A DNA stretch of 64,000 bases from Falsiroseomonas oryziterrae (GTDB lineage: Bacteria > Pseudomonadota > Alphaproteobacteria > Acetobacterales > Acetobacteraceae), in NCBI RefSeq assembly GCF_021864505.1, contig NZ_JAKJIB010000001.1, positions 1-64,000 of the forward strand. The letters are read 5' to 3'. Under the pieces are notes generated by a model. That model did not search any database. It was not told the origin of the DNA and saw only the letters and a list, made by a program, of their open reading frames with translations. The translations under genes and the position numbers were made by a program. This document shows positions 7,904 through 18,018 of the stretch, piece after piece (the stretch's first letter is position 1; the number at the start of each line of letters is the position of its first letter).

Positions 7904-9848
7904 GCTCCGCACGGGCGGCCACGCCGTCCGCGTCCAGCACCGTGATGCGGTAGAAGCCTGGACCGGGCGGCGTCCAGGCCGCCTCGCGCCGCGCCCGCTC
8001 GACCTCGAGCGGTCGGCCGTCCACCAGGAAGCTGAGTGGCCGGCGCCCGCCGGCGGCGCGAATCGTCACCGGGCCGCCCTCCGTCAGAAGGGCGCCAGGC
8101 ATCGGGAAGAGAAGCCGCAGCCGATCGGTGCTTTCGGCCGGCTGTGTCGGCGCGGCGCGAACCAGGGCGGGCTCGCGCGGCGCAGCCGGCAGCAGGGCGA
8201 AGCTCCGCGCCAGCACGGGAAGCGCGAGCGCGCGGCCGGTCGCGCCGGGCAGCGGCGTGCCGTCGGGCCGACCGATCCAGACGCCCGCGACGTGCCGCGC
8301 ATCCAGGCCGAAGGCCCAGGCGTCGCGCCCGGCCCAGCTGGTGCCGGTCTTCCAGGCCACGCCCGCCCGCCCGCCGGCCGGGAAGGGCTGCACGAGCAAG
8401 GCAGCGGCCTGGGAAGCAGCGCGTGGCGCGAGCACGGGTTGCCGTTCGATCTCACCGGGCACGACGAGAAGCGGAGCGGCCCGGCCTGCATCGCCCAGCA
8501 TCGCGTAGAGCGAGACCATGCTGCGCAACGTCATCCCGGCGCCACCGAGCGCCAGCGGGAGAGACGGCTCGGCGCCCGCCGGCAGGCGCGGCGGCGTGCC
8601 GGCCGCCTTCAGGAAACCAGCGAAGCGCAGCGCGCCAAGCTCGTTCAGCAGGGCCACGGCGGGCAGGTTGAGCGACTGGCGCAGCGCATCGGCGGCGGTG
8701 ATCCGGCCCGCGAAGGAACGGTCGAAATTCTCCGGCGCATAGCCGCCGAATCGGAGCGGCAGGTCCGCCAGAACGCTATCCGGCCGCACGATCCCCTCCT
8801 CGAAGGCCAGGGCATAGATGAAGGGCTTGAGCGCCGACCCCGGCGAACGCACGGCCCGCGTGAGGTCGAGAGACCCGGCGCGGGGGATGTCCCCGAAGGC
8901 GCCGCCGACAAGCGCCCGGACCTGGCGCGTCTCCGTCTCCGCGATGACGAGGGCGAGGGCGGCACGATCGGGCAGCGCGCGCACCGCGTCCTCCGCCAGG
9001 CGCTCGGCGGCACGCTGGAGGTCGCGGTCGAGTGTCGTCGTGATCCGGCTTCCGGGCGTGGCGCCGCGCGCGAGATCGCGCGCGAGGTGCGGGGCAAGGC
9101 GCGGCATCGGCTGCCGCTGCCGCGGCACGTCGGTCACCAGCGCGGCCGCCCGCTCCTGCGGATTCACGTCACCCGCGCCGACCGCCCGCGAAAGCAGGAC
9201 GGAGTCCCTGGCGTAGCGGGCGGCGACGGCGTGGCGGTCGGGCCGCAACGCCTCGGGGCGGCGGGCGAGTGCGACGAGCAGGGCGGACTCGGCGGCGTCC
9301 AGGGTCGCAGGCGCCCGGCCGAACCAGGCCAGCGAGCCGGCCCGCAGCCCTTCGAGGTTGCCGCCCTGCGGCGCCAGGGTCAGCCACATGCCCAGGATCT
9401 CGTCCTTGGAGAAGCGGACCTCGAGCTGCACCGCCCGCAGGATCTCGACCGCCTTGCTGCGCAGGGTCCGAGGTCGCGGATCAAGAAGCCGCGCCACCTG
9501 CATGGTGATGGTCGAGCCGCCCGAGACGACCCGTCCGGCGCGCGCCCATTGCACCGCCGCGCGCGCGAGGGCGAGCGGATCCACGCCCGGGTGCCGACGG
9601 AAACGGCGATCCTCGGCAGCCAGCAGCATGGCGACGAGATGCGGCGGGACATCCGCGGCGTCGGTGCGCAGCCGCCACATGCCTTCCGCGGCCGGCAGCA
9701 CCGACAGCACGCGCCCCTCGCGGTCCAGCACCTCGATGCCGATCGCGCGGTAGCGCGACAGATCCGGCGGCAGCAGCCGGTCGAGCGTCGCTGCCGTCGC
9801 GCCGAGCAGGACGACAAGCAGCAGGGCGATGCCGCAGTGTCGCCGCAT
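7890..9848 (-). CDS. pbpC: Penicillin-binding protein 1C
   Basis: A 652-residue bifunctional class A PBP of the inner membrane that polymerises and may cross-link peptidoglycan. Order: a membrane anchor at about 7-23; the GT51 glycosyltransferase domain with catalytic Glu79 in EDRRFRRHPGVD and GGSTITMQVAR at 110-120; the transpeptidase domain with SxxK at Ser338-Lys341, SLN at 392-394 and KTG at 500-502; and a C-terminal BiPBP-like domain. All catalytic residues are present. The start is 5 bp after the end of the alpha-2-macroglobulin gene, the same pairing as E. coli yfhM-pbpC, which fits an envelope defence or repair function. It is shorter than E. coli PBP1C (about 770 residues). Confidence 0.95.
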   Translation of the reverse strand: MRRHCGIALLLVVLLGATAATLDRLLPPDLSRYRAIGIEVLDREGRVLSVLPAAEGMWRLRTDAADVPPHLVAMLLAAEDRRFRRHPGVDPLALARAAVQWARAGRVVSGGSTITMQVARLLDPRPRTLRSKAVEILRAVQLEVRFSKDEILGMWLTLAPQGGNLEGLRAGSLAWFGRAPATLDAAESALLVALARRPEALRPDRHAVAARYARDSVLLSRAVGAGDVNPQERAAALVTDVPRQRQPMPRLAPHLARDLARGATPGSRITTTLDRDLQRAAERLAEDAVRALPDRAALALVIAETETRQVRALVGGAFGDIPRAGSLDLTRAVRSPGSALKPFIYALAFEEGIVRPDSVLADLPLRFGGYAPENFDRSFAGRITAADALRQSLNLPAVALLNELGALRFAGFLKAAGTPPRLPAGAEPSLPLALGGAGMTLRSMVSLYAMLGDAGRAAPLLVVPGEIERQPVLAPRAASQAAALLVQPFPAGGRAGVAWKTGTSWAGRDAWAFGLDARHVAGVWIGRPDGTPLPGATGRALALPVLARSFALLPAAPREPALVRAAPTQPAESTDRLRLLFPMPGALLTEGGPVTIRAAGGRRPLSFLVDGRPLEVERARREAAWTPPGPGFYRITVLDADGVAARAELRVR

Positions 9849-9853
9849 CGGCG

Positions 9854-12800
9854 TCAGCGCGGCGCCTGGGGACGCGCAGGCGGCGGAGGCGCCGGCGCAG
9901 CGGGCATCGGCTCGCCCTCGGCGTAGACCACGATGCGGCCACTGTTCTGGCGTGCGAAGACACCGGGCCGGTACATGTCCGAAGCCTCCATGCCTGGCAG
10001 TTCGAAACGGCCAGGCGTCACGGCGCGCAGACGAACGGCAAGCCGCGTCAACGGCTCCTGCGGCGTCAACGTCACCGCCGCGGCGAAGCGGTCGTCACGC
10101 GCCGGCTGCGCATCCGGCTCGCTGAGCACGCCGAGCCACGGCATCCCCTGCACCTCCCCTGGCGGCAGCCGCCCGGTGATCTCCCAGCCGGCGGGCAGGC
10201 CTTGCATGACCATCGCCTGATGGCGCTCGTTGGTCAGGGCGCGCACCTCGAGAAGAAGCACGAAGTCGGTGCCTGCGCGCACGCGATCGAGATCGAGCGC
10301 GCTCCCATCCGTCGCGAAGAATCGGCGTGCAACGCGCAGGCCCTGCGCCGCTGCTGGCAAGGGCGAGGTCGGCACGCCCGTGATGGCAACGGCCTGCATG
10401 AGCGACGCTTCGCCACGATTGGTCGCACGCCCCGGCGCGCCCAGCGCCGCGCCGACCACCGGCGACACGGGCAGGTCGCGACCGTCGAGAGTCACGCGCA
10501 CCGGGCGGCCGTCCCGTCCCAGCAGCGTCGCCGCCACGATGGCCCAGGCCTGCTCCTGCGTATTCGCCATGGCGGGGCTGAAGTCGGCGCCAGGGAGCCG
10601 ACCGAGCAAATTCGGCAGCTGGTCCTGCGCGACACCGCTCTCGCGCAGCAACACGGCGATGGCGAGCAGATCGCGCGACACGCTGCCGAAGTCGATCCAG
10701 CCGCTGCGCGCCGTATTGGCCAGTGCGGCGGCGAAGATCTGCTCCGCCCGCGCGCGGTCGCCCGCGCGCGCGAAGGCGGCCGCGAGCTGCGCGCGCGCCA
10801 GTGGCGTCGGCAACGCCTCCACATCCTCCGCCAAGCGGCGTGCAGCGCCCAGGCGGTTGCGGCCTGCCAGGGCCAGCACATGGACGCGATAGGCCAGCAG
10901 CGCGCGCTGCTCGGGATCCCGCGCGTCGCGTTCGAGGCCCTCCTCAGCCGCGCGCAGTGCCTCGTTGAGCGCCGCCTCGGGCACCGCCGCGCCGGCGGCG
11001 CGGGCACGAAGGAGCGCCTCGGTGGCGTACAGGCTGGCCCACTCCTGCACCTGTCCCTCGGCGCTCCAGAAGCCGAAGCGGCCGTCGAAGCGCTGGCGGT
11101 CGAGCACCGAGGTGATCGCCTGGCCGAGCATGGCCGCATCTTCCTGCGCAAGGTCGGGGTTCAGCGGCGCGAAGGCGAGGCCGAGGACACGCGATGCCGC
11201 CTGCTCGAGGCAATCCAGGGGAAAGCGCTTGAGCGCGGCGAGCATGCCGCCGGGGTCGTAGCGGACCGGTGCGCCCCAGGTCGCGCGCGCACTCCAGGTG
11301 CCGGCGATGAAGCGATCCGCGGGCAAAGGCACCGGAGCAGTCTCGTTCGGCGCAAGCGTCCGGATCGCCACCTCCGTCATCGGCGCGCGGGACGAGCGGA
11401 CCGCGATGTGCGTCTCGCGCTCGGTGCTGAACCCGCCCGGCCCCGTGACGGCAAGGCGCAGGACACCCTCGCCCGCCACGGTCGCCCGCAGCGTGGTGGC
11501 CGGCATGGCGCGGGCACCGGTCGCGAGGGTTTGCACGACCCTTGAGGGTCCGGCGATTTCGACGGCGCCAGTGGCCGTGAGCGTGGCGACGATCTCGCCG
11601 GCGGGAAGCTCGATGTTGTGCAGCAGCAGCGGCAGGCGTGCCTCGTCGCCCGGCGCCAGGAAGCGCGGCATCATGGCTTCCGCGACGATCGGCTCGCGCA
11701 CGGTCATGGGCCGGGAGGCCGATCCCACATTCGCGCCGCTCCACGCGACGACCATCAGGCGCAGCTCGCCGGCGAAGTCGGGCAGGTCGAGCGGCACGCG
11801 CGCAACGCCGTCCGGGCCGACCAGCACGACGCCGCTGAACAGCGCAACGAGGCGCTGCGGAATCTCGAGCAGGCCTCCCGCTTCATCGCCACCCTGGCGC
11901 AGCACCGCCGCCTCGCCCTCGGCCGGCGCGATCAGGCGGCCGTAATCGTCGCGGATGTCGACGCCGAGCCGTCGGCGCGCCAGGAAATGCGCAACCGGAT
12001 CGGGTGACCGGAAGCCAGTGATGCGCAGGATGCCCTCGTCCACCGCTGCCAGCGTGAGCATCGCCGGGCCTGGGGGCGCGCCGGCAAGCCGCACGGGGAC
12101 CTCGACGCGCGTGCGCGGCCGCGCGAGGTCGGGGGCGTCGATCGCGACCTCCATGCGGCGCCGTGCGGGATCGAGCCCGATCCAGGCGAGCCCCAGGGCG
12201 CGGGCGGGGCGGCCCGCCGGCGACTGGCCCGCGCGGAACACCGTGACCGCGACATGCGCGCCAGGGCCCCAGGCCGCGTCCACCGGGACCTCGATCTCGG
12301 TTCCTGCCTCGGGGATCTCGACCTCGCGCAGCGACAACACGCGGTCGGTCAGGACGGCGACGCTCGCACGACCGGCGAAGGGCGGCGTCACGCGGATCCG
12401 CGCCGTCTCGCCCGCGCGGTAGTCGCGGCGCTCCGTCGCAAGATCGACGCGATCCGGCACCTCCGGCGAGTCGGCGCCGGCCCAGCCGGAGCGGAAGCGG
12501 TAGGAGGCGATCGCAAGCCCGTTCGGTTCCGTCACCTCGATGCGGTAGCGACCGAAGGGCAGACTGCGCGCAAAGCGCGCGGGCGCGCCGGGGGCGACGC
12601 GGAGCTCCGTGCTGTCGACGGGTTCGTCGCGCCAGACCGTCTCGTAGCGCGCCACGCGCTCGCGGATCACGATCCGCCAGTCGGGTCGCTCGCGCACGAG
12701 ACGCAGGCGAAGATCGGCCTGGATCGCCGCGCCGTCCGGACCGACCGCAGCGATGTCGAAGGCAGCCTCCGCATTCGCATCCACGGCCCCGCCGCCAAAG

Positions 12801-15016
12801 GCCGGGCGGATGGCAAGCAGGGTGCCGGGCGCACGCACGGGGAACGCGAGACGCGTGCCGCTCGGCCGGCCGCCCGGCTCCTCCATCAGGATGCTCAGCT
12901 CCGCACGGAGCGGTCGCGTGGTGTCCGGGACCCGGGGCAGGTTCAGCACGAGCGTGCTGCGCCCCTGTGCGTCGGTCTCCGGGATCGCGATGCCCTGGAG
13001 TTCCGGCGAGAAGCTCTCATCGGCGAGGCCGAAGCGCCAACCGCGCCAGGCTTCGAAAGGCTCGGGCTCGACGACGAGCCGCAGTTCGGCGTTGCCCGTC
13101 AGCCCTGCGCCAGGTGCGCCATAGAGAAAGCGCGTGGCGATCGGAACTTCGAGCGGCTGCCCTGCGATCAGGGGGCCCTGGACGGGCCCGGCGGTCACCT
13201 CCAGACGTTCGGGCACGAACGCGTCCACGCGGAAGGTCACCGTGCCGATGGGCGGCGCATCGGGATCGGCCAGCACGTCGGCGGTCCACATGCCCGCCTG
13301 CGCGCCAGCCGAGAGGCGGATGGGCGTGGTGAAGGCCGCGCCGCCGAGCCGATCCGGCACGCCCTGCCAGAACACCTGGCCGTTCGGCCTGAGGATCCGC
13401 AGGCGCGCCGGAATCTCCGCGGGCTGTCCGGCCGCATCGCGCAGCAGCGCCGAGATCTGCACGGTCTCGCCGGGACGGTAGATGCCGCGATCGAGCCAGA
13501 CGAAGGCGTCGAGCGGCCCCGGCTGCGGCTGTCCCGCCGCGCCGCGGTCTGACAGATCGAAAGCGGCCGTCTCGAGGTCGAGCGCGGCGAAGTCATCGCC
13601 GACGAAGGCGTGCAGCGCCTGTGGGGCGAGCGCCCCCTGGCCGCGCAAGAGGGCGGGGGCGAAGCGCACCAGCCCGTCGCCGTCGGAAGTCGCCTCTGCC
13701 AGGATGTCGTTGTTGCGGGCCAGCAGCGCGACGCGCACGCCCTGGCGCGGCCGGGCATCGGAGAAGCCCCGAACCTGCGCCGCCAGGCCGTTGCCGCGCC
13801 AGGCCGTGACGCCGAGATCAGTGACCATGACGGCCACCGCGGCCTCGGCGTTGAACCGAGCGCGGCTTCCGTCCGCGGGCGCCGCAAGCAGCACGTACAT
13901 GCCGGTCCCGGCTGTGAGCAGCGCGTCCGGCAGCGGCAGAGCCTGCCGAGCCAGCCGGTTCGGCTCGCCTGGGCCGAGCTCCGCCCGGCCTTCCCAGACG
14001 AGGCGTCCGCTGTCCTCGGCGATGCCGGAGGCGAGCCAGCTGTCCATCCGCTCGCCCGGCCGCCAGTCGCGCGTCAAGCCGACAAGATTGCGCTCCGTGA
14101 CCCGCATCAGCCGGAGCGACATCTGCGTGACGTTGACGGTCGCAACCGTCAGGCGTGGCTGCTGACCGCGCGGAAGGATGAAGGTCCGGCTGTCGAAGAT
14201 GATCCGCGGCGCGCGGTTCGGCATCGCGACGTTGACCGCGGTGTCGCGGATGACCCGCAGACCGTCCTCGCCCGGCAGTCCGGCGCGCAGGATCATGCGC
14301 GTCGAGCGGCCCCAAGGCAGACCCGCCACGCAGATCTGGTCGCCTTCCTTCGTGACCGCGAGACCGGGCAGCGGAGGCTCGGCATGGATCCAGTCCCGCG
14401 GCTGCCAATCCGTCCGGCGCGCCGGCGCCGAGGTGAAGACGAGGCAGGCGCGCGCCGGCTCCGCATCCGGCTCCGTCCGAAGCTGGCGCACGAGCAGCCC
14501 GGCAGCACGACGGGCGCTGGCCAGCGCCTCCCGATGACGCGTCTCCTCCGGTGCACGCTGGACGACGGCCTCCAGCGCCTGGATCTGCCAGATCGGCTGG
14601 TCGAGGCGCCGGAGGGCCTCCGCCATCAGAAGCAGCGACGGGATCTCCGGCACGCCGCCCGGAACGAGCATGAAGGCGCGCCAGCTTGCCTGCAGGGCGC
14701 GCGCCGGCTCGGGCGGCGTGCGGCGCAGCTGCGCATCTGCCAGGGCGAGCCAATGATCGGCACTCGCCTGACCGGCTCCGACACGCTCCTCCCAGGCCGC
14801 GGCAGCAGCGCCCCAATCGCCGCGCTGCTGCGCCGCGCGCGCCCGCGTCTCGGCGGCGGTCCGCTGCTGCGGCGTGGCGCCGGCGGGAAAGCGGCGGCTC
14901 AGCTGGGCTTCGTAGGAGAGCGCGTCATTCTCGAGCCCGGGCAGCTCGAAGGCGGTTGCCGGGACGGCGAAGAGTAGGCCGAGAAGGACGAGCAGGAGCG
15001 GAACGAGGCGCGGCAT
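9854..15016 (-). CDS. Bacterial alpha-2-macroglobulin family protein (YfhM-like)
   Basis: About 1720 residues, exported to the periplasm. It starts with a signal peptide, MPRLVPLLLVLLGLLFAVPA, cleaved near TAF. MG1-type and other macroglobulin beta-domains fill the first two thirds, including DAFVWLDRGIYRPGETV, typical of the MG domain after the N-terminal region. The thioester-forming motif CLEQ lies at about residue 1268 (around nt 11201-11213), followed by the alpha/alpha TED domain. By family it traps proteases that enter a damaged envelope, working with PBP1C, whose gene follows 5 bp later. Start 15016 was preferred over an in-frame ATG 11 codons upstream because it gives a clean signal peptide. 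Unlike many paralogues, this copy keeps the reactive Cys and Gln. Confidence 0.93.
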   Translation of the reverse strand: MPRLVPLLLVLLGLLFAVPATAFELPGLENDALSYEAQLSRRFPAGATPQQRTAAETRARAAQQRGDWGAAAAAWEERVGAGQASADHWLALADAQLRRTPPEPARALQASWRAFMLVPGGVPEIPSLLLMAEALRRLDQPIWQIQALEAVVQRAPEETRHREALASARRAAGLLVRQLRTEPDAEPARACLVFTSAPARRTDWQPRDWIHAEPPLPGLAVTKEGDQICVAGLPWGRSTRMILRAGLPGEDGLRVIRDTAVNVAMPNRAPRIIFDSRTFILPRGQQPRLTVATVNVTQMSLRLMRVTERNLVGLTRDWRPGERMDSWLASGIAEDSGRLVWEGRAELGPGEPNRLARQALPLPDALLTAGTGMYVLLAAPADGSRARFNAEAAVAVMVTDLGVTAWRGNGLAAQVRGFSDARPRQGVRVALLARNNDILAEATSDGDGLVRFAPALLRGQGALAPQALHAFVGDDFAALDLETAAFDLSDRGAAGQPQPGPLDAFVWLDRGIYRPGETVQISALLRDAAGQPAEIPARLRILRPNGQVFWQGVPDRLGGAAFTTPIRLSAGAQAGMWTADVLADPDAPPIGTVTFRVDAFVPERLEVTAGPVQGPLIAGQPLEVPIATRFLYGAPGAGLTGNAELRLVVEPEPFEAWRGWRFGLADESFSPELQGIAIPETDAQGRSTLVLNLPRVPDTTRPLRAELSILMEEPGGRPSGTRLAFPVRAPGTLLAIRPAFGGGAVDANAEAAFDIAAVGPDGAAIQADLRLRLVRERPDWRIVIRERVARYETVWRDEPVDSTELRVAPGAPARFARSLPFGRYRIEVTEPNGLAIASYRFRSGWAGADSPEVPDRVDLATERRDYRAGETARIRVTPPFAGRASVAVLTDRVLSLREVEIPEAGTEIEVPVDAAWGPGAHVAVTVFRAGQSPAGRPARALGLAWIGLDPARRRMEVAIDAPDLARPRTRVEVPVRLAGAPPGPAMLTLAAVDEGILRITGFRSPDPVAHFLARRRLGVDIRDDYGRLIAPAEGEAAVLRQGGDEAGGLLEIPQRLVALFSGVVLVGPDGVARVPLDLPDFAGELRLMVVAWSGANVGSASRPMTVREPIVAEAMMPRFLAPGDEARLPLLLHNIELPAGEIVATLTATGAVEIAGPSRVVQTLATGARAMPATTLRATVAGEGVLRLAVTGPGGFSTERETHIAVRSSRAPMTEVAIRTLAPNETAPVPLPADRFIAGTWSARATWGAPVRYDPGGMLAALKRFPLDCLEQAASRVLGLAFAPLNPDLAQEDAAMLGQAITSVLDRQRFDGRFGFWSAEGQVQEWASLYATEALLRARAAGAAVPEAALNEALRAAEEGLERDARDPEQRALLAYRVHVLALAGRNRLGAARRLAEDVEALPTPLARAQLAAAFARAGDRARAEQIFAAALANTARSGWIDFGSVSRDLLAIAVLLRESGVAQDQLPNLLGRLPGADFSPAMANTQEQAWAIVAATLLGRDGRPVRVTLDGRDLPVSPVVGAALGAPGRATNRGEASLMQAVAITGVPTSPLPAAAQGLRVARRFFATDGSALDLDRVRAGTDFVLLLEVRALTNERHQAMVMQGLPAGWEITGRLPPGEVQGMPWLGVLSEPDAQPARDDRFAAAVTLTPQEPLTRLAVRLRAVTPGRFELPGMEASDMYRPGVFARQNSGRIVVYAEGEPMPAAPAPPPPARPQAPR

Positions 15017-15078
15017 GGCGAGATCCCCAAGCGGGGGCGAGCATGCCATGCGCGCATCCGGGCTGCATGGATTCCCCG

Positions 15079-16473
15079 TTACCTGCGATGCCCCGAGACG
15101 CTCGCGCCCACATCCGGTGGCAGGCGCAGGACGGATGGCAGCGAAGCCAGCACCACCGCGCCCGCAATGAGAAAGGCGATGGCGAACTCGCGCGCACCGG
15201 GCGCCGCCGCGCCCGTCAAGGAGGCGGCCGCCGCGAGGCCGACGGAGCCGAGGACGACGCCGAGCGCCTGGCCAAGCTGCTGCATCGTGCCCGACATCGC
15301 CGTCGCGGCAGCCAGCTTCGACTGAGGGACGTCCGCGAAGGACAGCGTCGCGAGCGAGGTGAACTGCAATGCGCGCGTGAGGCCGCCAAGCGCGAGCACG
15401 ACGAAGATCGCAGCCAACGGCCAGGCCGGCGTGAAGGCGGCACAGATCGCGACCCCACCCGCAGCCAGGACGGCGTTCACGCTCAGGACTGTGCGAAAGC
15501 CGTAGCGCATCAAGAGCGGACGGACGAGCGGCTTCATGGTGAAGGCGCCGAGCGCGGTCGCGAAGGTGATCAGGCCGCTCGCGCTGGCGGAGAGGCCAAA
15601 CACGATCTGGAGCTTGAGAGGCAGAAGGAATGGCAACGCCGAGGCGCCGATCCGAAAGAGGCTGCCGCCACCCATTGAGACCCCGAAGCTTTGCAGCCGA
15701 AGTAGCGAAAGGTCCACGGCCGGGCGCGCGGCGCGGCGCGAATGCCGGACGGCCAGGACGCCCGCCAGAATGGCCAGGGTCAGCATCGTCGGCGCAAACC
15801 AGGCAGGCGCGATGTCGCGCCCCGCTGTCTCAAGTCCGGCCATGAGGACAGCCAAGGCGAAGCCCCACAGGCCAAGGCCGAGCGCATCCAGCGGACCAGG
15901 ATCCTGAGGCTCGACGTCCGGGATGAAGCGCCACACCAGCAGCAGTCCGATCACGCCGACGGGGATGTTCAGCCAGAACACCGCGCGCCAGGAGATGGCG
16001 TCGGTCAGCAATCCGCCGATCGGCGGCCCGAGCACCGGACCGAGCAGGCCCGGCATGGTCAGCCACGTCATCGCGGTGACCAGCTCTTCCTTGCGGATGC
16101 GACGAAGCAGGAGGAGACGACCGACCGGCACCATCATGGCGCCGCCAAGGCCCTGGAGGACGCGGGCCGCGACAAGCGAGCCGAGGCCCTGTGCCAGTCC
16201 GACGAGGGCCGAGGCGAGGGTGAAGACCACGATTGCGACCATGAAAACGCGACGCGCACCGAACCGATCCGCCACCCAGCCGGAGACCGGGATGAAGACG
16301 CACAGGGCAACCAGATAGGATGTGATCGCGACCGACAGGTGCACCGGGTCCACTGCGAGGTCGCGCGCCATCGCCGGCAGCGCCGTCGCCACCACGCTTG
16401 CGTCGAGGTTCTGCATGAAGAGCGCGCTGGCGACGATCGCCGCGATGATGCGCGGGTCCTTCGCCTCAGCCAC
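15079..16473 (-). CDS. MFS multidrug exporter, DHA2 (EmrB/QacA) family
   Basis: A 464-residue inner-membrane transporter with about 14 hydrophobic segments. The DHA2 opening NLDASVVATALPAMARDL is near residue 20. Motif A, GWVADRFGARRVF, follows near 66, and motif C, PGLLGPVLGPPIGG, near 143, which marks drug:H+ antiporters. The start is the GTG at 16473, overlapping the stop of the acyl-CoA ligase gene (GTGGCTGA). Reading upstream from it gives no conserved sequence. Coupling to a ligase suggests that the exporter may handle a product of that enzyme or share its regulation. The substrate is unknown. Confidence 0.88.
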   Translation of the reverse strand: MAEAKDPRIIAAIVASALFMQNLDASVVATALPAMARDLAVDPVHLSVAITSYLVALCVFIPVSGWVADRFGARRVFMVAIVVFTLASALVGLAQGLGSLVAARVLQGLGGAMMVPVGRLLLLRRIRKEELVTAMTWLTMPGLLGPVLGPPIGGLLTDAISWRAVFWLNIPVGVIGLLLVWRFIPDVEPQDPGPLDALGLGLWGFALAVLMAGLETAGRDIAPAWFAPTMLTLAILAGVLAVRHSRRAARPAVDLSLLRLQSFGVSMGGGSLFRIGASALPFLLPLKLQIVFGLSASASGLITFATALGAFTMKPLVRPLLMRYGFRTVLSVNAVLAAGGVAICAAFTPAWPLAAIFVVLALGGLTRALQFTSLATLSFADVPQSKLAAATAMSGTMQQLGQALGVVLGSVGLAAAASLTGAAAPGAREFAIAFLIAGAVVLASLPSVLRLPPDVGASVSGHRR

Positions 16474-17965
16474 CGGCCATCTCGCGCAGCCTGGCGCGCT
16501 GGACCTTGCGCCCGTTCGGCCCGTCGACCATTGGGAGTTCCGGCAGCACGACGAGGCGCGACGGCGACTTGAAGGTTGCGAGCTGCGAACGGCAGGCTTC
16601 GAGGACAGCGGACGAATCGAAGCCGGCGCCGGGAACGACGAAGGCCACGGCGCGCCCGTCATGCGCCACGACCTGCGCGGCCGTCACGCCCGGCAGCGCA
16701 AGCAGAAACCCTTCGATCTCCTCGGGCGCGACAAGAAAGCCACCGAGGCGGAGCGCGTCGCCGGCCCTGGTGACGAAGTCGAAGCCGCGCCCGTCGGGAT
16801 GCGCCGTGGCGAGATCGCCGGTCCGGAACCAACCATCCACACCGCGCGCGCGCGCCGTCGCGTCCGGATCGCCGAGATAGGAATCGAAGAGCGATGGTCC
16901 CCGCACCAGCAGTTGGTCGTCCGGGCCGATCGCGAAGGCCGCCGCGTCACTCGCGGGGAGGCCGCCGCCGACCGATGCATGCACGCCGCCAGGATCCTGC
17001 AATGCGAAGAGCGCCTGCGCCTCCGAACTGCCGTAGACGCCGCGTGCGGCGAGGCGCAATCGCGCACTTTCGGCCATCACCCGGTCGGCCTTGCCGTGGA
17101 AGTTGGCGAAGCCCGTGAAGGCCAGGGAGTTGTATGGGCTGCCTGCCACCTCGGCCAGACGCAGCAGGAGATCGTCGCCGCCGACCAGGTGCGTCACGCC
17201 CGTGCGGCGGATCGTCGCATCGGCCTCTGCAGCGTCGAACCGCGCCATCGGCTGGATTACCGCCCCGCCGGCCAGCGCGGCCATCGCGGCCGCGAGGCCG
17301 AAGGTGCCGCAGAGCGGCACGGCCGCAAGGAAACATGCGCCCGGGACGTCGAGGCCTATGCGGGCCGACACCTCCGCAGCATGGGCCGCGATGCTCCGCT
17401 GCCGGTGCAGCACCAGCTTCGGCCTGCCCGTCGTGCCGGATGTGGTGAAGGTGAGGCATTCGGCATCGGGCGTTGCGGCGTCAGGCGCCTCCCGCGCGCT
17501 GTCGAGCTCCGTGAACGGCCGAACCGGGAGATCGAGGAGATTTCCGACGCCAAGCGGGTCAACGCCGATGACCAGCCGCAGCGAGACGCGCTGCGCGGGC
17601 TCGACGGCAGCCAGGATCGCCGCTGCGTCCACGGCTTCGAAATCCCGCGCGACTGCGATCGCTGAGGGGCGTGCACGGGCGAGGAGCGGGCCGATCTCGG
17701 CGCTGCGGAATCGCGTGTTGAGCAGCACCGCGCATGCACCGCGTCGCGCCAGCGCTGCCAGCAGGAGAAGCAGGCCGGGCCCGTTCGGGAGGAAAAGCGC
17801 AACCCTGTCGCCGGGGCCAACCCCCTCCCGCGCCAAGCCTCCGGCGAGCCGCCTGACGGAGGCAGCCATCTCGGCCCAGGTCAGCCCAGGCAGGGCAGCG
17901 GAGTCCGGGCGGCGCGCGGCGGTCGCTTCGAGGAGCTCGGTGATGGTGCCAGGCCAGGACATCAT
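16466..17965 (-). CDS. Class I AMP-forming acyl-CoA synthetase / ligase
   Basis: About 499 residues of the ANL superfamily, which activates a carboxylic acid as acyl-AMP and then passes it to CoA or another thiol. The phosphate-binding loop TTSGTTGRPKLVLH is near residue 183, the adenine-site GVYGSSEAQALF near 325 and the WFRTGDLA hinge near 390. The C-terminal catalytic Lys is in NGRKVQRARL at the end. The start is one of two adjacent ATG codons (17965 or 17962) behind a weak GGG; the longer frame upstream has no conserved residues. It overlaps the MFS exporter start by 8 bp, so the two form a coupled pair. The acid substrate is not predictable. Confidence 0.82.
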   Translation of the reverse strand: MMSWPGTITELLEATAARRPDSAALPGLTWAEMAASVRRLAGGLAREGVGPGDRVALFLPNGPGLLLLLAALARRGACAVLLNTRFRSAEIGPLLARARPSAIAVARDFEAVDAAAILAAVEPAQRVSLRLVIGVDPLGVGNLLDLPVRPFTELDSAREAPDAATPDAECLTFTTSGTTGRPKLVLHRQRSIAAHAAEVSARIGLDVPGACFLAAVPLCGTFGLAAAMAALAGGAVIQPMARFDAAEADATIRRTGVTHLVGGDDLLLRLAEVAGSPYNSLAFTGFANFHGKADRVMAESARLRLAARGVYGSSEAQALFALQDPGGVHASVGGGLPASDAAAFAIGPDDQLLVRGPSLFDSYLGDPDATARARGVDGWFRTGDLATAHPDGRGFDFVTRAGDALRLGGFLVAPEEIEGFLLALPGVTAAQVVAHDGRAVAFVVPGAGFDSSAVLEACRSQLATFKSPSRLVVLPELPMVDGPNGRKVQRARLREMAGG

Positions 17966-18018
17966 CACCCATCTTGGTCCGGCCCCGATGGTGCCGCCAG
18001 ACCGGACGCGACGGGGAG

